Shown: in pieces, positions 1 through 13,766 of the stretch
How the letters are laid out: every line of letters begins with the position of its first letter
How positions within the stretch are numbered: position 1 is the first letter of the stretch
Origin: Pseudoduganella umbonata
GTDB taxonomy: Bacteria; Pseudomonadota; Gammaproteobacteria; Burkholderiales; Burkholderiaceae_D
Length of the DNA stretch: 64,000 bases
Assembly: GCF_014192225.1 (NCBI RefSeq)
Contig: NZ_JACHXS010000002.1
Span: 310,001 to 374,000 of the forward strand
Direction: 5' to 3'
Notes under the pieces: generated by a model
Told to the model about the DNA's origin: nothing
The model's database searches: none
What the model saw: the letters and a program-made list of their open reading frames with translations, nothing else
Translations under genes and position numbers: made by a program

Positions 1-118
1 GTTTTTTCCGTGGTTTCGTCAGCTCGTCAGCACTGATTCCCGGCGCTAGTTTGGCGCCTTTGTTGCGAGAATGATGAGGCCGGATTCCCGGCACCCACAT
101 CGTCGAACGGAGGAGGCC

Positions 119-314
119 ATGCAAAAAAACTGTTATGTACCGCCGTGCTCGCAGCTGTCACCACCTGCGTCAATGCGCAGGACATCACCTGGCATTTCAC
201 CTGCCAGGGCTTCGCCAACGGCCACACGGGAACGTTCGGGCCAGTCGAGACGCTGAGCGAAACGTTCCGCGGCAGGGACCGTGGCGCTGCTGATGGGCGC
301 CTTCACACATTCAA
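119..314 (+). pseudogene. Broken EF-hand/PEP-CTERM family gene
   Basis: This is a remnant of the family whose intact copies follow at 327 and 1000. A good ribosome site (GGAGGAGG) precedes ATG 119, but the reading frame of the signal peptide is lost at a run of seven A (123-129). With six A the product would begin MQKLLCTAVLAAV and continue into an ITWHFTCQGF stretch matching TWEFTYQGF of the paralogues. Just after the GRD that starts the EF-hand-like loop, the sequence jumps to CCGTGGCGCTGCTGATG (279-295). The same 17 bases lie in the PEP-CTERM membrane segment of the gene at 1000 (1502-1518). So about two thirds of the gene was lost by internal deletion. A sequencing error could explain the A-run but not the deletion. 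Confidence 0.75.
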
Positions 315-326
315 GTGGAGAAAAAG

Positions 327-926
327 ATGAGCATGCAAAAACAATGGCTGGGTGCGCAATGGCTATTTGCGCTCTTGCTGGCGCACGCGGCCGGCGCCCA
401 GGCGCAGCTGACGACATGGGAATTCTCGTACCAGGGGTTTGTCGACGACTCGACCGGCCTGCTCGATCCCGGCCGGCGGTTCAGCGGACTGTTCACCGGC
501 CGGGACAGCAACAGTAACGGCATCATCACGCGCGACGAACTGGTCTACCTCAGCGCTGGCGGCACGACCTACATCGACCCTACCGGCATCAGCTGCAACC
601 GATACGACGGCGCCGCGGGCTACAGCTGCCGCGTCGACCAGTTTGCCTACTCGCTGTCGGGCAACCTGGTGTTTGCAGGCAGTCATTCCGTCGGGGCCGA
701 GATGTCGGCGTGGACGGCGTGGGTGGTGACGGGAGAGGCCCATGGCGACTACGGCGACACCTTCGGCAATTACTGGGACAACCGTTACGCCTGGACCGAA
801 CAAACCACGTTCGCGATCTCGCCGCAGCCCGTGCCCGAGCCTTCCATCGCGCTGCTGCTGCCCGCCGGATGCGCGGCACTGTGGGGCCTGGGCCGGTGGC
901 AGCGGCGCAGCCGCTGCCTGCGCTGA
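327..926 (+). CDS. PEP-CTERM protein with EF-hand-like loop
   Basis: A 199-residue exported protein of unknown function. It has an N-terminal signal peptide ending near AGAQAQ, a TWEFSYQGF motif just after it, and a 12-residue EF-hand-like loop DSNSNGIITRDE at about residues 60-71. The C-terminus is a PEP-CTERM tag: VPEPS, a hydrophobic helix, then an Arg-rich end. Such tags are recognised by exosortases in bacteria making exopolysaccharide, so surface or matrix location is likely. ATG 327 is chosen because GGAG lies six bases upstream; ATG 333 is also possible. It is the second of three tandem paralogues. Calcium binding is inferred from the loop only. Confidence 0.85.
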   Translation: MSMQKQWLGAQWLFALLLAHAAGAQAQLTTWEFSYQGFVDDSTGLLDPGRRFSGLFTGRDSNSNGIITRDELVYLSAGGTTYIDPTGISCNRYDGAAGYSCRVDQFAYSLSGNLVFAGSHSVGAEMSAWTAWVVTGEAHGDYGDTFGNYWDNRYAWTEQTTFAISPQPVPEPSIALLLPAGCAALWGLGRWQRRSRCLR

Positions 927-999
927 CATGCGTTGGTGTCATGGCCGATGACTGCCGGGCCTGGTAGCCATCTCTCGAACATCATCAAGGAGGATCGAA

Positions 1000-2731
<1,732 letters not shown>

Positions 2732-2732
2732 C

Positions 2733-3680
2733 ATGGCCGCGGCGCCGCAGTTGTCGTTACCGTTGTTGTCGGCCACCCGCGAAGGCGCCGGCAAGCGCGC
2801 GCTGGTGACCGGCATCGCCGGTTTCACGGGGCGCTACGTGGCCGAGGAACTGCGCGCCGCCGGCTACGAAGTGATCGGCCTGGCCAGCACGGCGGGCGAA
2901 CATGGGGCGGAAAACGTGGCTGTCGACCTGACCGACCGCGCGGCGCTGGCCGCCGCGGTGCATTCGCTGCAGCCCGACGTGGTGGTGCACCTGGCCGCGA
3001 TCGCCTTCGTCGCGCACAGCGACGTCGAGCAGATCTACCGCGTCAATGTCACCGGCACGCGCAACCTGCTCGAAGCGCTAGCCACGGCGCCGAAGAAACC
3101 CGCAGCGGTGCTGCTGGCATCGTCCGCCAACATCTACGGCAATGCCGACGCCGGCGTGATCGGCGAGGATACGCCGGCCGCTCCCGCCAACGACTACGCG
3201 GTCAGCAAGCTGGCGATGGAATACATGGCCCGCCTGTGGATGGACCGCCTGCCGCTGATCTTCGTGCGGCCGTTCAACTACACCGGCGTGGGCCAGGCCG
3301 AGAACTTCCTGCTGCCGAAGATCGTGTCGCACTTCAAGCGGCGCGAGGCACGCATCGAACTGGGTAACCTGCACGTGTGGCGCGATTTTTCCGACGTGCG
3401 CGTGGTCGCCGCCAGCTACCGCCACCTGCTCGCCGCCGGCCCCGCCGCCATCGGCAAGACGTTCAACGTCTGCTCCGGCAAGGCGTATTCGCTGGGCGAG
3501 GCGCTCGACATGATGGGCGCGATCGCCGGCTACCGGATCGACGTGCACGTCAATCCGGCCTTCGTGCGCGCCAACGAAGTGGTGCGCCTGACTGGCGACA
3601 ACACGCGCCTGCAAGGCGTGGTCGGCGCCATCGATCCGCCGCCGCTGGAGCAGACCTTGCGCTGGATGTACGAGGCGTGA
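2733..3680 (+). CDS. rmd: GDP-6-deoxy-4-keto-D-mannose reductase
   Basis: Likely reduces the Gmd product to GDP-D-rhamnose. The 315-residue short-chain epimerase/reductase-type protein has nucleotide motif VTGIAGFTGRYV after a short N-terminal extension and catalytic YAVSK in ANDYAVSKLAMEY. It also has the VRPFNYTGVGQ and HVWRDFSDVRVV motifs I associate with Rmd. It lies directly after gmd and overlaps the next glycosyltransferase start by four bases. The pairing favours GDP-D-rhamnose; GDP-fucose synthase (WcaG) is less likely because the sequence resembles the Rmd branch. The substrate is inferred from context. Confidence 0.85.
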   Translation: MAAAPQLSLPLLSATREGAGKRALVTGIAGFTGRYVAEELRAAGYEVIGLASTAGEHGAENVAVDLTDRAALAAAVHSLQPDVVVHLAAIAFVAHSDVEQIYRVNVTGTRNLLEALATAPKKPAAVLLASSANIYGNADAGVIGEDTPAAPANDYAVSKLAMEYMARLWMDRLPLIFVRPFNYTGVGQAENFLLPKIVSHFKRREARIELGNLHVWRDFSDVRVVAASYRHLLAAGPAAIGKTFNVCSGKAYSLGEALDMMGAIAGYRIDVHVNPAFVRANEVVRLTGDNTRLQGVVGAIDPPPLEQTLRWMYEA

Positions 3681-4804
3681 CACTGAAGGTCGGCATTTCC
3701 GCCACCACGACCGAACCCGCCCTCACCGGCGGCCACCTCGACGGGATCGGCATCTACAGCCGCGCGCTGCTGCGCGAGCTGCCGCGTGCCGGCGTGGCCG
3801 TCGACGCCCGCTCGTTCGGTCCGGCGGAGCGGCTCTCGGTCGGCCGCCCGATGCCGCGCCCGTTCCCGCTGGCGACCCTGCGCGACCTGGTGTGGCCCGC
3901 TTCACTGCCGGGCGCGCGCGAACACGTCGACGTCGATCTTTTCCACTCCACCGATTACCGCATCGTGCGCATGGACCGGCCGATCGTCGCCACGCTGCAC
4001 GATGCGCTGCCGATTTCCCACCCCGAATGGTGCAATCCGAACTGGCGCGGCGTGAAGAACTGGCTGCAGGCCAGGGCGGCGCGCAAGGCCGATCACGTGA
4101 TCGCCCACACCCATTACACGATCGCCGAACTGGTGCAGTGCTTCGGCGTCGACGAGCGCCGCATCAGCGTGGTGCCGTGCGGTGTCGACGAGGAATGGCT
4201 CGATGCGCCCGATCCGGCGCAGGTCGCCGCCACGCTGGCGCGGCACGGCCTGCGGCCCGGTTACTTCCTGACCGTTGGCACGCTGCAGCCGCGCAAGAAC
4301 ATTGGTGCGCTGCTGCAGGCCTATCTCGGCCTGCCGGCCAGCGTGCGCTCCCTGCGCCAGCTCGTGATCGTGGGTGCGGCCGGGGCGCGCAGCGAGGAAC
4401 TCGTCGCGCAGATCAAGGCCGCGCAGCAGCATGGCGAAAACGTGGTGTGGCTCAGCGGCCTGACCAGCACCGACGAACTGCGCTACGTGTACGCCGGCGC
4501 GGGAATCTTCGTGTTCCCCTCGCTGTACGAGGGCTTCGGCATCCCGGTGGTGGAAGCCTTCGCATCCGGCGTGCCGGTGGTGGCGTCGAACACCACGTCG
4601 GTGCCGGAAGTGACGGGCGGCGCGGCGATCGATGTCGATCCGCTGTCGGTCGCCGCGATCGGCGCGGCGATGCTCGAACTGGCGCGCGACGAAGCCTTGC
4701 GCCAGCGCTGCATTGCCGCCGGCAGGGTGCGCGCGGTGCAGTTGACGTGGCGGGAAACGGCGCGCAAGACAGCCGCCCTGTATGAATCGGTGCTGAAGGG
4801 CTGA
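3677..4804 (+). CDS. Family 4 glycosyltransferase
   Basis: A 375-residue GT-B fold glycosyltransferase, probably transferring rhamnose or mannose to a growing surface glycan in the cytoplasm. The C-terminal half has GTLQPRKNIGALLQAY and the family 4 EX7E motif in YEGFGIPVVEAF. The start is taken as GTG 3677, which overlaps the rmd stop as GTGA. The longer open frame upstream lies inside rmd and is not coding. The N-terminus VGISATTTEPALTGGHLDGIG suits the acceptor domain of these enzymes. It may correspond to WbpY-type transferases of D-rhamnan loci, but the linkage cannot be told. Confidence 0.88.
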   Translation: MTLKVGISATTTEPALTGGHLDGIGIYSRALLRELPRAGVAVDARSFGPAERLSVGRPMPRPFPLATLRDLVWPASLPGAREHVDVDLFHSTDYRIVRMDRPIVATLHDALPISHPEWCNPNWRGVKNWLQARAARKADHVIAHTHYTIAELVQCFGVDERRISVVPCGVDEEWLDAPDPAQVAATLARHGLRPGYFLTVGTLQPRKNIGALLQAYLGLPASVRSLRQLVIVGAAGARSEELVAQIKAAQQHGENVVWLSGLTSTDELRYVYAGAGIFVFPSLYEGFGIPVVEAFASGVPVVASNTTSVPEVTGGAAIDVDPLSVAAIGAAMLELARDEALRQRCIAAGRVRAVQLTWRETARKTAALYESVLKG

Positions 4805-4806
4805 CA

Positions 4807-5925
4807 ATGCGCGTTCTCCATTTCTACAAGACGTATTACCCCGATTCCTGGGGCGGCGTGGAGCAGGCGATTCGCCAGATCTGCGTGGGCACGGCACGCC
4901 TCGGCATTACCAACGAGGTGCTGACGCTGACGCGCAACGGCGGCCCCGCACGCATGGAAATCGACGGCCACGTGGTGCATCGCGTGCCGCAGGATATCGA
5001 GATCGCCTCGAACGCGATGTCGTTTTCCGCGATCCGCGCGCTGGCGCGGCTGGCGCGCTCGGTGGACCTGGTGCATTACCACTTCCCGTGGCCGTTCGGC
5101 GACCTGGCGCACTTCCTGGCGCGGGTCAACAAGCCGTCGGTGGTGACCTACCATTCGGACATCGTGCGGCAGAAAACCCTGCTGAAGCTGTACTCGCCGC
5201 TGATGCACCGCTTCCTTGCCGACGTCGACGGCATCGTGGCCACCTCGCCGAACTACTTTGCCTCGTCCGACGTGCTGCGCCGCTATGGCGACAAGGTGCG
5301 GGCGATTCCGTTCGGGCTGGACCGCAACACGTATCCGCAGCCGACGCCCGAGCGGCTGGCGCACTGGCGCGCCGAAGTGGGCGAACGCTTCTTCCTGTTC
5401 GTCGGCGTGCTGCGCTACTACAAGGGCCTGCACATCCTGCTCGATGCGCTGGCGCGCTGCGAATACCCGGTGGTGATCGTCGGCGCCGGGCCGATCGAGA
5501 ACGAGCTGAAGGAACATGCGCGGCGCCTCGGCCTGAAGCAGGTGCGCTTCCTCGGCGCCGTCGACGAGCACGACAAGGTCGCGCTGCTGACGCTGTGCTA
5601 CGCGATGGCATTCCCGTCGCACCTGCGTTCCGAGGCATTCGGCATTTCGCTGCTGGAAGGAGCGATGTACGGCAAGCCGATGATCTCCAGCGAGATCGGC
5701 ACCGGCACCAGCTACATCAATATCGACGGCGAAACGGGCCTGGTGGTGCCGCCGAGCGACCCGGCGGCATTCGGCAACGCGATGCGCACGCTGTGGGAAG
5801 ATCCGGCGCTCGCGCAGGCGATGGGGCAGCGCGCCAGCGCGCGCTATGGCGAGTTGTTTACGTCGGAAAAAATGGCGGCCGATTATGCCGCGCTGTATTC
5901 CGAGGTTGCAAAGAGTTCCCCATAG
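4807..5925 (+). CDS. Family 4 glycosyltransferase
   Basis: A 372-residue glycosyltransferase with a GT4 N-terminus MRVLHFYKTYYPDSWGGVEQ, a nucleotide-sugar-site region VGVLRYYKGLHILLDAL, and EX7E in SEAFGISLLEGAMYGKP. It begins two bases after the preceding glycosyltransferase stops, so gmd-rmd-GT-GT is one four-gene operon. It resembles WbpZ-like rhamnosyl/mannosyl transferases; the acceptor is unknown. No polymerase, flippase or ABC exporter is in the window, so the assembly machinery must be elsewhere. Confidence 0.88.
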   Translation: MRVLHFYKTYYPDSWGGVEQAIRQICVGTARLGITNEVLTLTRNGGPARMEIDGHVVHRVPQDIEIASNAMSFSAIRALARLARSVDLVHYHFPWPFGDLAHFLARVNKPSVVTYHSDIVRQKTLLKLYSPLMHRFLADVDGIVATSPNYFASSDVLRRYGDKVRAIPFGLDRNTYPQPTPERLAHWRAEVGERFFLFVGVLRYYKGLHILLDALARCEYPVVIVGAGPIENELKEHARRLGLKQVRFLGAVDEHDKVALLTLCYAMAFPSHLRSEAFGISLLEGAMYGKPMISSEIGTGTSYINIDGETGLVVPPSDPAAFGNAMRTLWEDPALAQAMGQRASARYGELFTSEKMAADYAALYSEVAKSSP

Positions 5926-6117
5926 CGGCGCGTGGTTTGACTTGGATCAAAGCAGCAAGCCCATGCATCGCTAAGATGGATCCCGGACTCCCTGCCACCG
6001 CAACGGTCTGCAAATTCCCGAACGTGCAGCGCAACAACGGGGCGATGGTGGGAGTTCACCAGTTTTCTTTGCGGGGCCGACGCCGGTTTCAGATTCGTCG
6101 TACGCGCGCATAAAACC

Positions 6118-6147
6118 GGGGACAGTCCCCATGCGGGGACAGTCCCC
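6118..6147. repeat. Paired 13-bp palindromic repeat
   Basis: GGGGACAGTCCCC occurs at 6118-6130 and again at 6135-6147. Each copy is a near-palindrome and the two are four bases apart. They lie between the convergent ends of the glycosyltransferase operon and the HD-GYP gene. They may act as a bidirectional terminator or be a REP-like extragenic element. Confidence 0.6.
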
Positions 6148-6182
6148 TGCGGCTCGACCGTCATCCGCGACCTCTACGAAGG

Positions 6183-7189
6183 TCAGGCCGCGACCGCCAA
6201 GGGCGTTTCCGCCCACTTCTCCTTGATCGCCAAAATCGCCGGCAGCCGTTCCACGAACAGGTCGACCAGGCGCGGATCGAAGTGCACGCCGCGCTGCTTC
6301 AGCAGTAATTCCACCGCGTCCTGCACCAGCCAGGCCTTCTTGTACGGGCGTTCCGACGTCAGCGCGTCGAACACGTCGGCAATCGCGCAGATGCGGCCTT
6401 CGAGCGGAATATCCTCGCCGGCCAGGCCTGCCGGATAGCCGCTGCCATCCCATTTCTCGTGGTGCGACAGGGCGATATTGCGCGCCAGCTTCAGCATGCC
6501 GTGCGGATGTTCCCCGATGATGTCGGCGCCGATCGTGGCGTGCGTTTTCATGATTTCCCACTCGTCCGGATCCAGCGGGCCGGGCTTTTGCAGGATGCGG
6601 TCGGGGATGCCGATCTTGCCCACGTCATGCATCGGCGCCGCATGCAGCAGGTCGTCGGCATCGGCTTCGTTCATGCCGGCCGCCACGCCCAGCAGGCGCG
6701 CGTAATGGCTCATGCGGATCACGTGCATGCCCGTTTCGTTGTCCTTGTACTCGGAAGCCAGGCCCAGGCGCTGCACGATCTGCAGGCGGCTGTCCTTCAG
6801 TGCGTCCATCCGCACCAGCGACAGGTGGGTGCGTACCCGTGCCCGCACGATCGGCGCGCTGACCGGCTTCGTGATGTAGTCGACCGCGCCGGCGTCGAAG
6901 CCGCGTACTTCGTCGTCGGGATCGGTCAGCGCCGTCACGAAGATCACGGGAATGCCCGCCGTGTCCGGATCCGCCTTCAGCGTGCGGCACGCTTCGTGGC
7001 CCGTCATGCCCGGCATCATCACGTCGAGCAGGATCAGGTCTGGGTGTTCCTGGCGCGCCAGCTCGAGCGCGCGGGCGCCATCCTTGGCGAACAGCAGCCG
7101 GTAGTGGTCCTGCAGGATCTGGCGCAGCAGTTGCAGGTTGCTGGCCTCGTCGTCCACCGCGAGGATCAGCGGCAGGTGGGCATTCTGTT

Positions 7190-7193
<4 letters not shown>
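6183..7193 (-). CDS. HD-GYP response regulator
   Basis: A 336-residue response regulator with an N-terminal receiver (phospho-acceptor Asp57 in LLDVMMPG, Lys in TKPVSAP) and a C-terminal HD-GYP domain. HD-GYP residues are visible: MHDVGKIGIPD and HHEKWDGSGYPAGL. Such proteins usually degrade cyclic di-GMP, so the output is probably control of attachment, motility or glycan production. Its start overlaps the stop of the hybrid kinase by four bases. They are therefore likely partners, the kinase phosphorylating this regulator through its Hpt domain. Confidence 0.93.
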
Positions 7194-10591
<3,398 letters not shown>

Positions 10592-11012
10592 GATGGGAGG
10601 AAAACGGGGGGAGTTGCCCTACAGTAGCATATTTTCCCCTTGGAAATTAAGGACTTGCGCGATATCAGGACGTTGCACCTGGCGGAAAATAACGATAGTT
10701 GTTGTGAATCAGCAACGCCGTTATCTTGCTTTTATCGAGTCGGATGTCTTATTGTCACCGGTTCGCTTGTAAATATGTAATGCCACTTGTTTTCGCGGAA
10801 ATGCACCGAAAAGCGGTAATGCCGCGCCGGCCGGCCATGAAAGCCGGGGCCCGGAACTGGTCAGGCCAGTGATCGAAAGGCAGGGGTTTTTGCTTGCTTA
10901 ACGTCCTGTTAGGTTGTACGATGACATACAACTTTGGCCCCGCGCCTGGTGCTGCTGCTGATCTCGCTGGAGACCGAGAGAGATCAAACCATAACCTATA
11001 CAAGTGATCCCT
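10592..11012. other. Intergenic region with divergent promoters
   Basis: This 421-base gap separates the divergent hybrid kinase and hexuronate transporter genes. It contains the GntR-type operator at 10913-10932. A T-rich stretch (10690-10780) near the kinase is a plausible promoter region. I see no credible gene in it. Confidence 0.6.
10913..10932. promoter_or_regulatory. Probable GntR (FadR-subfamily) operator
   Basis: The 20-bp inverted repeat is GTTGTACGATGACATACAAC. Read on the other strand, the site at 22302-22321 is GTTGTACGATGTCATACAAC, matching at 19 of 20 positions. It sits 81 bases before the transporter start, where a repressor could block transcription. The regulator encoded at 22552-23286 is the obvious candidate. 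Confidence 0.78.
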
Positions 11013-12416
11013 ATGAAGCTGAACGAGCCCGTAAGCCAGCAAGGCGCTGGCCAGCGCGCCGCCGCACCCGCCGGTAAATACCGGTGGACCATCTGCGCGC
11101 TGCTGTTCTTTGCCACCACCGTCAACTACCTTGACCGCCAGGTGCTTTCGCTGCTGGCACCGCAGCTCTCGAAGGAATTCAACTGGTCCAACTCGGACTA
11201 CGCCAACATCACCGCCGCGTTCCAGTTCGTCTATGCGCTGTCGATGGTGTTCGCCGGCCCGATCGTCGACAGGCTCGGCACCAAGAAGGCCTACATGTGG
11301 GCGATCGCCATCTGGTCCGGCGGCGCCATCCTGCATGCCTACTCGGTACCGATGGGCAATGCGGTCGGCACGGCGATGGGTGCGCTCGGCATGGTGGCCG
11401 CGCCGGCCTCCATCGTCGGCTTCATCATCTCGCGCGCGGTGCTGGCGGTCGGCGAGGCGGGCAACTTCCCGGCCGCCATCAAGGCCACCGCCGAGTTCTT
11501 CCCGAAGAAGGAACGCGCCTTTGCCACCGGCATTTTCAACTCCGGTGCCAACGTCGGCGCGATCCTGGCACCGCTGACGGTGCCGCTGATCGCCATCCAC
11601 TGGGGCTGGCAGGCCGCCTTCATCGCCATCGGCGCCATCGGCTTTATCTGGATGATCTTCTGGCACCTGATGTTCGACTCGCCGGAGAAAAAACTGTCGG
11701 CGGCGGAACTGGCCTATGTGCGCAGCGATTCCGGCACGGGCGCCACCGCGGCGGCCCCGGTGGGCGCCAAGAAGGTGCCATGGACCAAGCTGCTGACGTA
11801 CCGCCAGACCTGGGCGTTCGCCGGCGGCAAGTTCCTGACCGACGGCATCTGGTGGTTCTTCCTGTTCTGGCTGCCGAAATACCTGGCGTCGGAATACCAG
11901 ATGGGCCCGGCGGACATCGTGGTCCCGCTGGCCGTGCTGTACAGCATGACCATGTTCGGCAGTATCGGCGGCGGCTACTTCCCCGCCTATTTCATGAACC
12001 GGGGTTACTCGCCCTATGACGGCCGGATGAAGGCGATGTTCGTGATCGCGCTGTTCCCGCTGGTGGTGCTGGCCGCGCAGCCGCTGGGCTCGATCAGCTT
12101 CTGGGTACCCGTGATCCTGATCGGCATCGGCGCCTCGGCGCACCAGGCCTGGTCGGCCAACCTGTTCACCACCGTATCCGACATGTTCCCGCAGCGTACC
12201 GTGGCTTCCGTGGTCGGCATCGGCGGCATGGCCGGCGGCCTGGGCGGCGTGGCCGTGTCGAAGCTGGGCGGCTGGCTGTTCGACTACTACGGTGCGCAGG
12301 GCAGCCTGTCCACCGGCTACATGATCATGTTCACGCTGTGCGCCGTGGCATACCTGCTGGCCTGGTTCCTGATGAAGACGCTGGTACCGCAGCACAAGGA
12401 AATCACGGATCTGTAA
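11013..12416 (+). CDS. MFS hexuronate-type transporter
   Basis: A 467-residue major facilitator of the anion:cation symporter family, related to ExuT, with about 12 hydrophobic segments. Visible signatures include YLDRQVLSLLAPQL in helix 1 and a GPIVDRLGTKKAYMWA loop between helices 2 and 3. VGEAGNFPAAIKATAEFFP is a hallmark of the sugar-acid branch. It probably imports glucuronate, galacturonate or a related aldonate/aldarate across the inner membrane. ATG 11013 is used; GTG 11004 is an in-frame alternative. The operator at 10913, shared with kdgD, places it in the same regulon. The epimerase gene follows after ten bases. Confidence 0.88.
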   Translation: MKLNEPVSQQGAGQRAAAPAGKYRWTICALLFFATTVNYLDRQVLSLLAPQLSKEFNWSNSDYANITAAFQFVYALSMVFAGPIVDRLGTKKAYMWAIAIWSGGAILHAYSVPMGNAVGTAMGALGMVAAPASIVGFIISRAVLAVGEAGNFPAAIKATAEFFPKKERAFATGIFNSGANVGAILAPLTVPLIAIHWGWQAAFIAIGAIGFIWMIFWHLMFDSPEKKLSAAELAYVRSDSGTGATAAAPVGAKKVPWTKLLTYRQTWAFAGGKFLTDGIWWFFLFWLPKYLASEYQMGPADIVVPLAVLYSMTMFGSIGGGYFPAYFMNRGYSPYDGRMKAMFVIALFPLVVLAAQPLGSISFWVPVILIGIGASAHQAWSANLFTTVSDMFPQRTVASVVGIGGMAGGLGGVAVSKLGGWLFDYYGAQGSLSTGYMIMFTLCAVAYLLAWFLMKTLVPQHKEITDL

Positions 12417-12426
12417 CAAGGGACCC

Positions 12427-13620
12427 ATGATTCGTCCATCCATCGCAACGGCCGCGCTGGCGCTGGTATTGGCCGGCGCCGCGGCCGACGGGGGCTGCAC
12501 CGATACCCATCAGGGTATTCTGGTGCGGCCCTTCGGCGTCCTGGCCGGCGGCCAGGCCATCGAACAGGTCACGCTGACGAATACGCGCGGCATGACGCTG
12601 TCCTATATCGACTACGGCGCCACGATCACCGGCGCCGCCGTGCCCGACCGGTCCGGACGGCGCGCCAACGTGATCCTCGACCTGCCCGATCTCGCCACCT
12701 ACGAGCGCTCGAAGTCGAAGCACGCGGCGGTCATCGGCCGCTTTGCCGGCCGCATCGCCAACGCCCGCTACACGCTCGACGGCAAGACGGTCGAACTGAT
12801 CCCGAACGCCCGCGGCATGACCATCCACGGCGGGCCGGACGGCTACGAGAAGCGGGTGTGGAAGCGCCGCGATTTCGCCGACGGGGCATCGATCGGCTCC
12901 GTCTACACGCTGGTCAGCCCGGACGGCGACCAGCGCTTTCCCGGCACGCTGACGATCGACGTCACCTACCGGCTGCAGCGGGCCAGCGACGAATTCTCGA
13001 TCGAATACGCGGCGCGCACCGACAAGCCCACCGTTCTCAATCTCACCAACCACGGCTACTTCAACCTGGCGGGCGCCGGCAGCGGCGGCCTGCAGACGCA
13101 CCGTTTCTGCATCGCCGCCGAGCGCTATGCGGTGACCGACGAGCAGCGCCTGCCGAGCGGCGAACTGGCGCCGGTGGCCGGCACGCCGCTGGACCTGCGC
13201 CGGCCGACCGACATCGCGCCGTTGCTGGCGCAGCCGAAAGGCACGCTGGCTGCGCCGCGCGGTTTCGATCACAGCTATGTGTTCGGCCAGCCGGCCGGCA
13301 CGCTGGCGCGGGCCGCCGTGATCGACGAGACGGCCAGTGGACGGCGTCTGGAAATCCTCACCACCGAGCCATCGGCCCAGTTCTACACGGGGAACGGCTT
13401 CAACGGCACGGAGCGGGGCAGCAGCGGCCGGCCGTACCAGCAGTACGACGGCTTCGCGTTCGAGACCCAGCATCTGCCGGACAGCCCGAACCAGCCGTCG
13501 TTCCCGACCACGGCGCTGTATCCGGGGCAGGAATTCAGGTCGGTGACGACGTTCCGCTTCTCGGCGGTGCCGCAGGGCGCCGCACCCGCCACCTGCATGC
13601 CGGCTTCCGCCGGCCGGTGA
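12427..13620 (+). CDS. galM: Exported aldose 1-epimerase
   Basis: Mutarotase interconverting alpha and beta anomers of aldoses. The 397-residue protein has an N-terminal signal sequence (MIRPSIATAALALVLAGAAA), so it probably acts in the periplasm. Family motifs are MTIHGGPDGYEK, NLTNHGYFNLAG (catalytic His), RGFDHSYVF and FAFETQHLPDSPNQPSFP (catalytic Glu). It lies ten bases after the transporter in the same orientation, which suggests that mutarotation before uptake aids transport. Exported GalM homologues are common in carbohydrate-degrading bacteria. Confidence 0.92.
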   Translation: MIRPSIATAALALVLAGAAADGGCTDTHQGILVRPFGVLAGGQAIEQVTLTNTRGMTLSYIDYGATITGAAVPDRSGRRANVILDLPDLATYERSKSKHAAVIGRFAGRIANARYTLDGKTVELIPNARGMTIHGGPDGYEKRVWKRRDFADGASIGSVYTLVSPDGDQRFPGTLTIDVTYRLQRASDEFSIEYAARTDKPTVLNLTNHGYFNLAGAGSGGLQTHRFCIAAERYAVTDEQRLPSGELAPVAGTPLDLRRPTDIAPLLAQPKGTLAAPRGFDHSYVFGQPAGTLARAAVIDETASGRRLEILTTEPSAQFYTGNGFNGTERGSSGRPYQQYDGFAFETQHLPDSPNQPSFPTTALYPGQEFRSVTTFRFSAVPQGAAPATCMPASAGR

Positions 13621-13627
13621 GCATGGC

Positions 13628-13659
13628 GTCCGGCACGCTTTCCGGAAAGCGTGCCGGAC
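13628..13659. terminator. Perfect 32-bp palindrome after galM
   Basis: A fully self-complementary 32-mer starts eight bases after the galM stop. Its half-site is GTCCGGCACGCTTTCC, so it can form a 14-16 bp stem. It lacks a clear T-run but is well placed to end the transporter-galM transcript ahead of the lacI promoter. Confidence 0.65.
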
Positions 13660-13680
13660 AGCCGTTCCTGGTAAAACGAA

Positions 13681-13694
13681 GTTAAACGTTTTAC
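13681..13694. promoter_or_regulatory. Probable LacI-family operator
   Basis: GTTAAACGTTTTAC is an imperfect palindrome around a central CG (AAACGTTT core), the usual shape of LacI/GalR operators. An extra GTAAAACG at 13671-13678 forms a wider inverted repeat with CGTTTTAC. It lies 73 bases before the LacI-type gene, so autoregulation is likely. Confidence 0.6.
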
Positions 13695-13766
13695 GGATTC
13701 GGCCCCGGCGATTGCCTTACTGTCGGCCTGCGGGTTAAGATCGCCGGCACCCCTGGCGATCCCGAC

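Noticed and set aside
1..118. A gene in the first 118 bases
   Set aside because: Only short frames exist there and they have no start signal; the region looks like the upstream region of the pseudogene.
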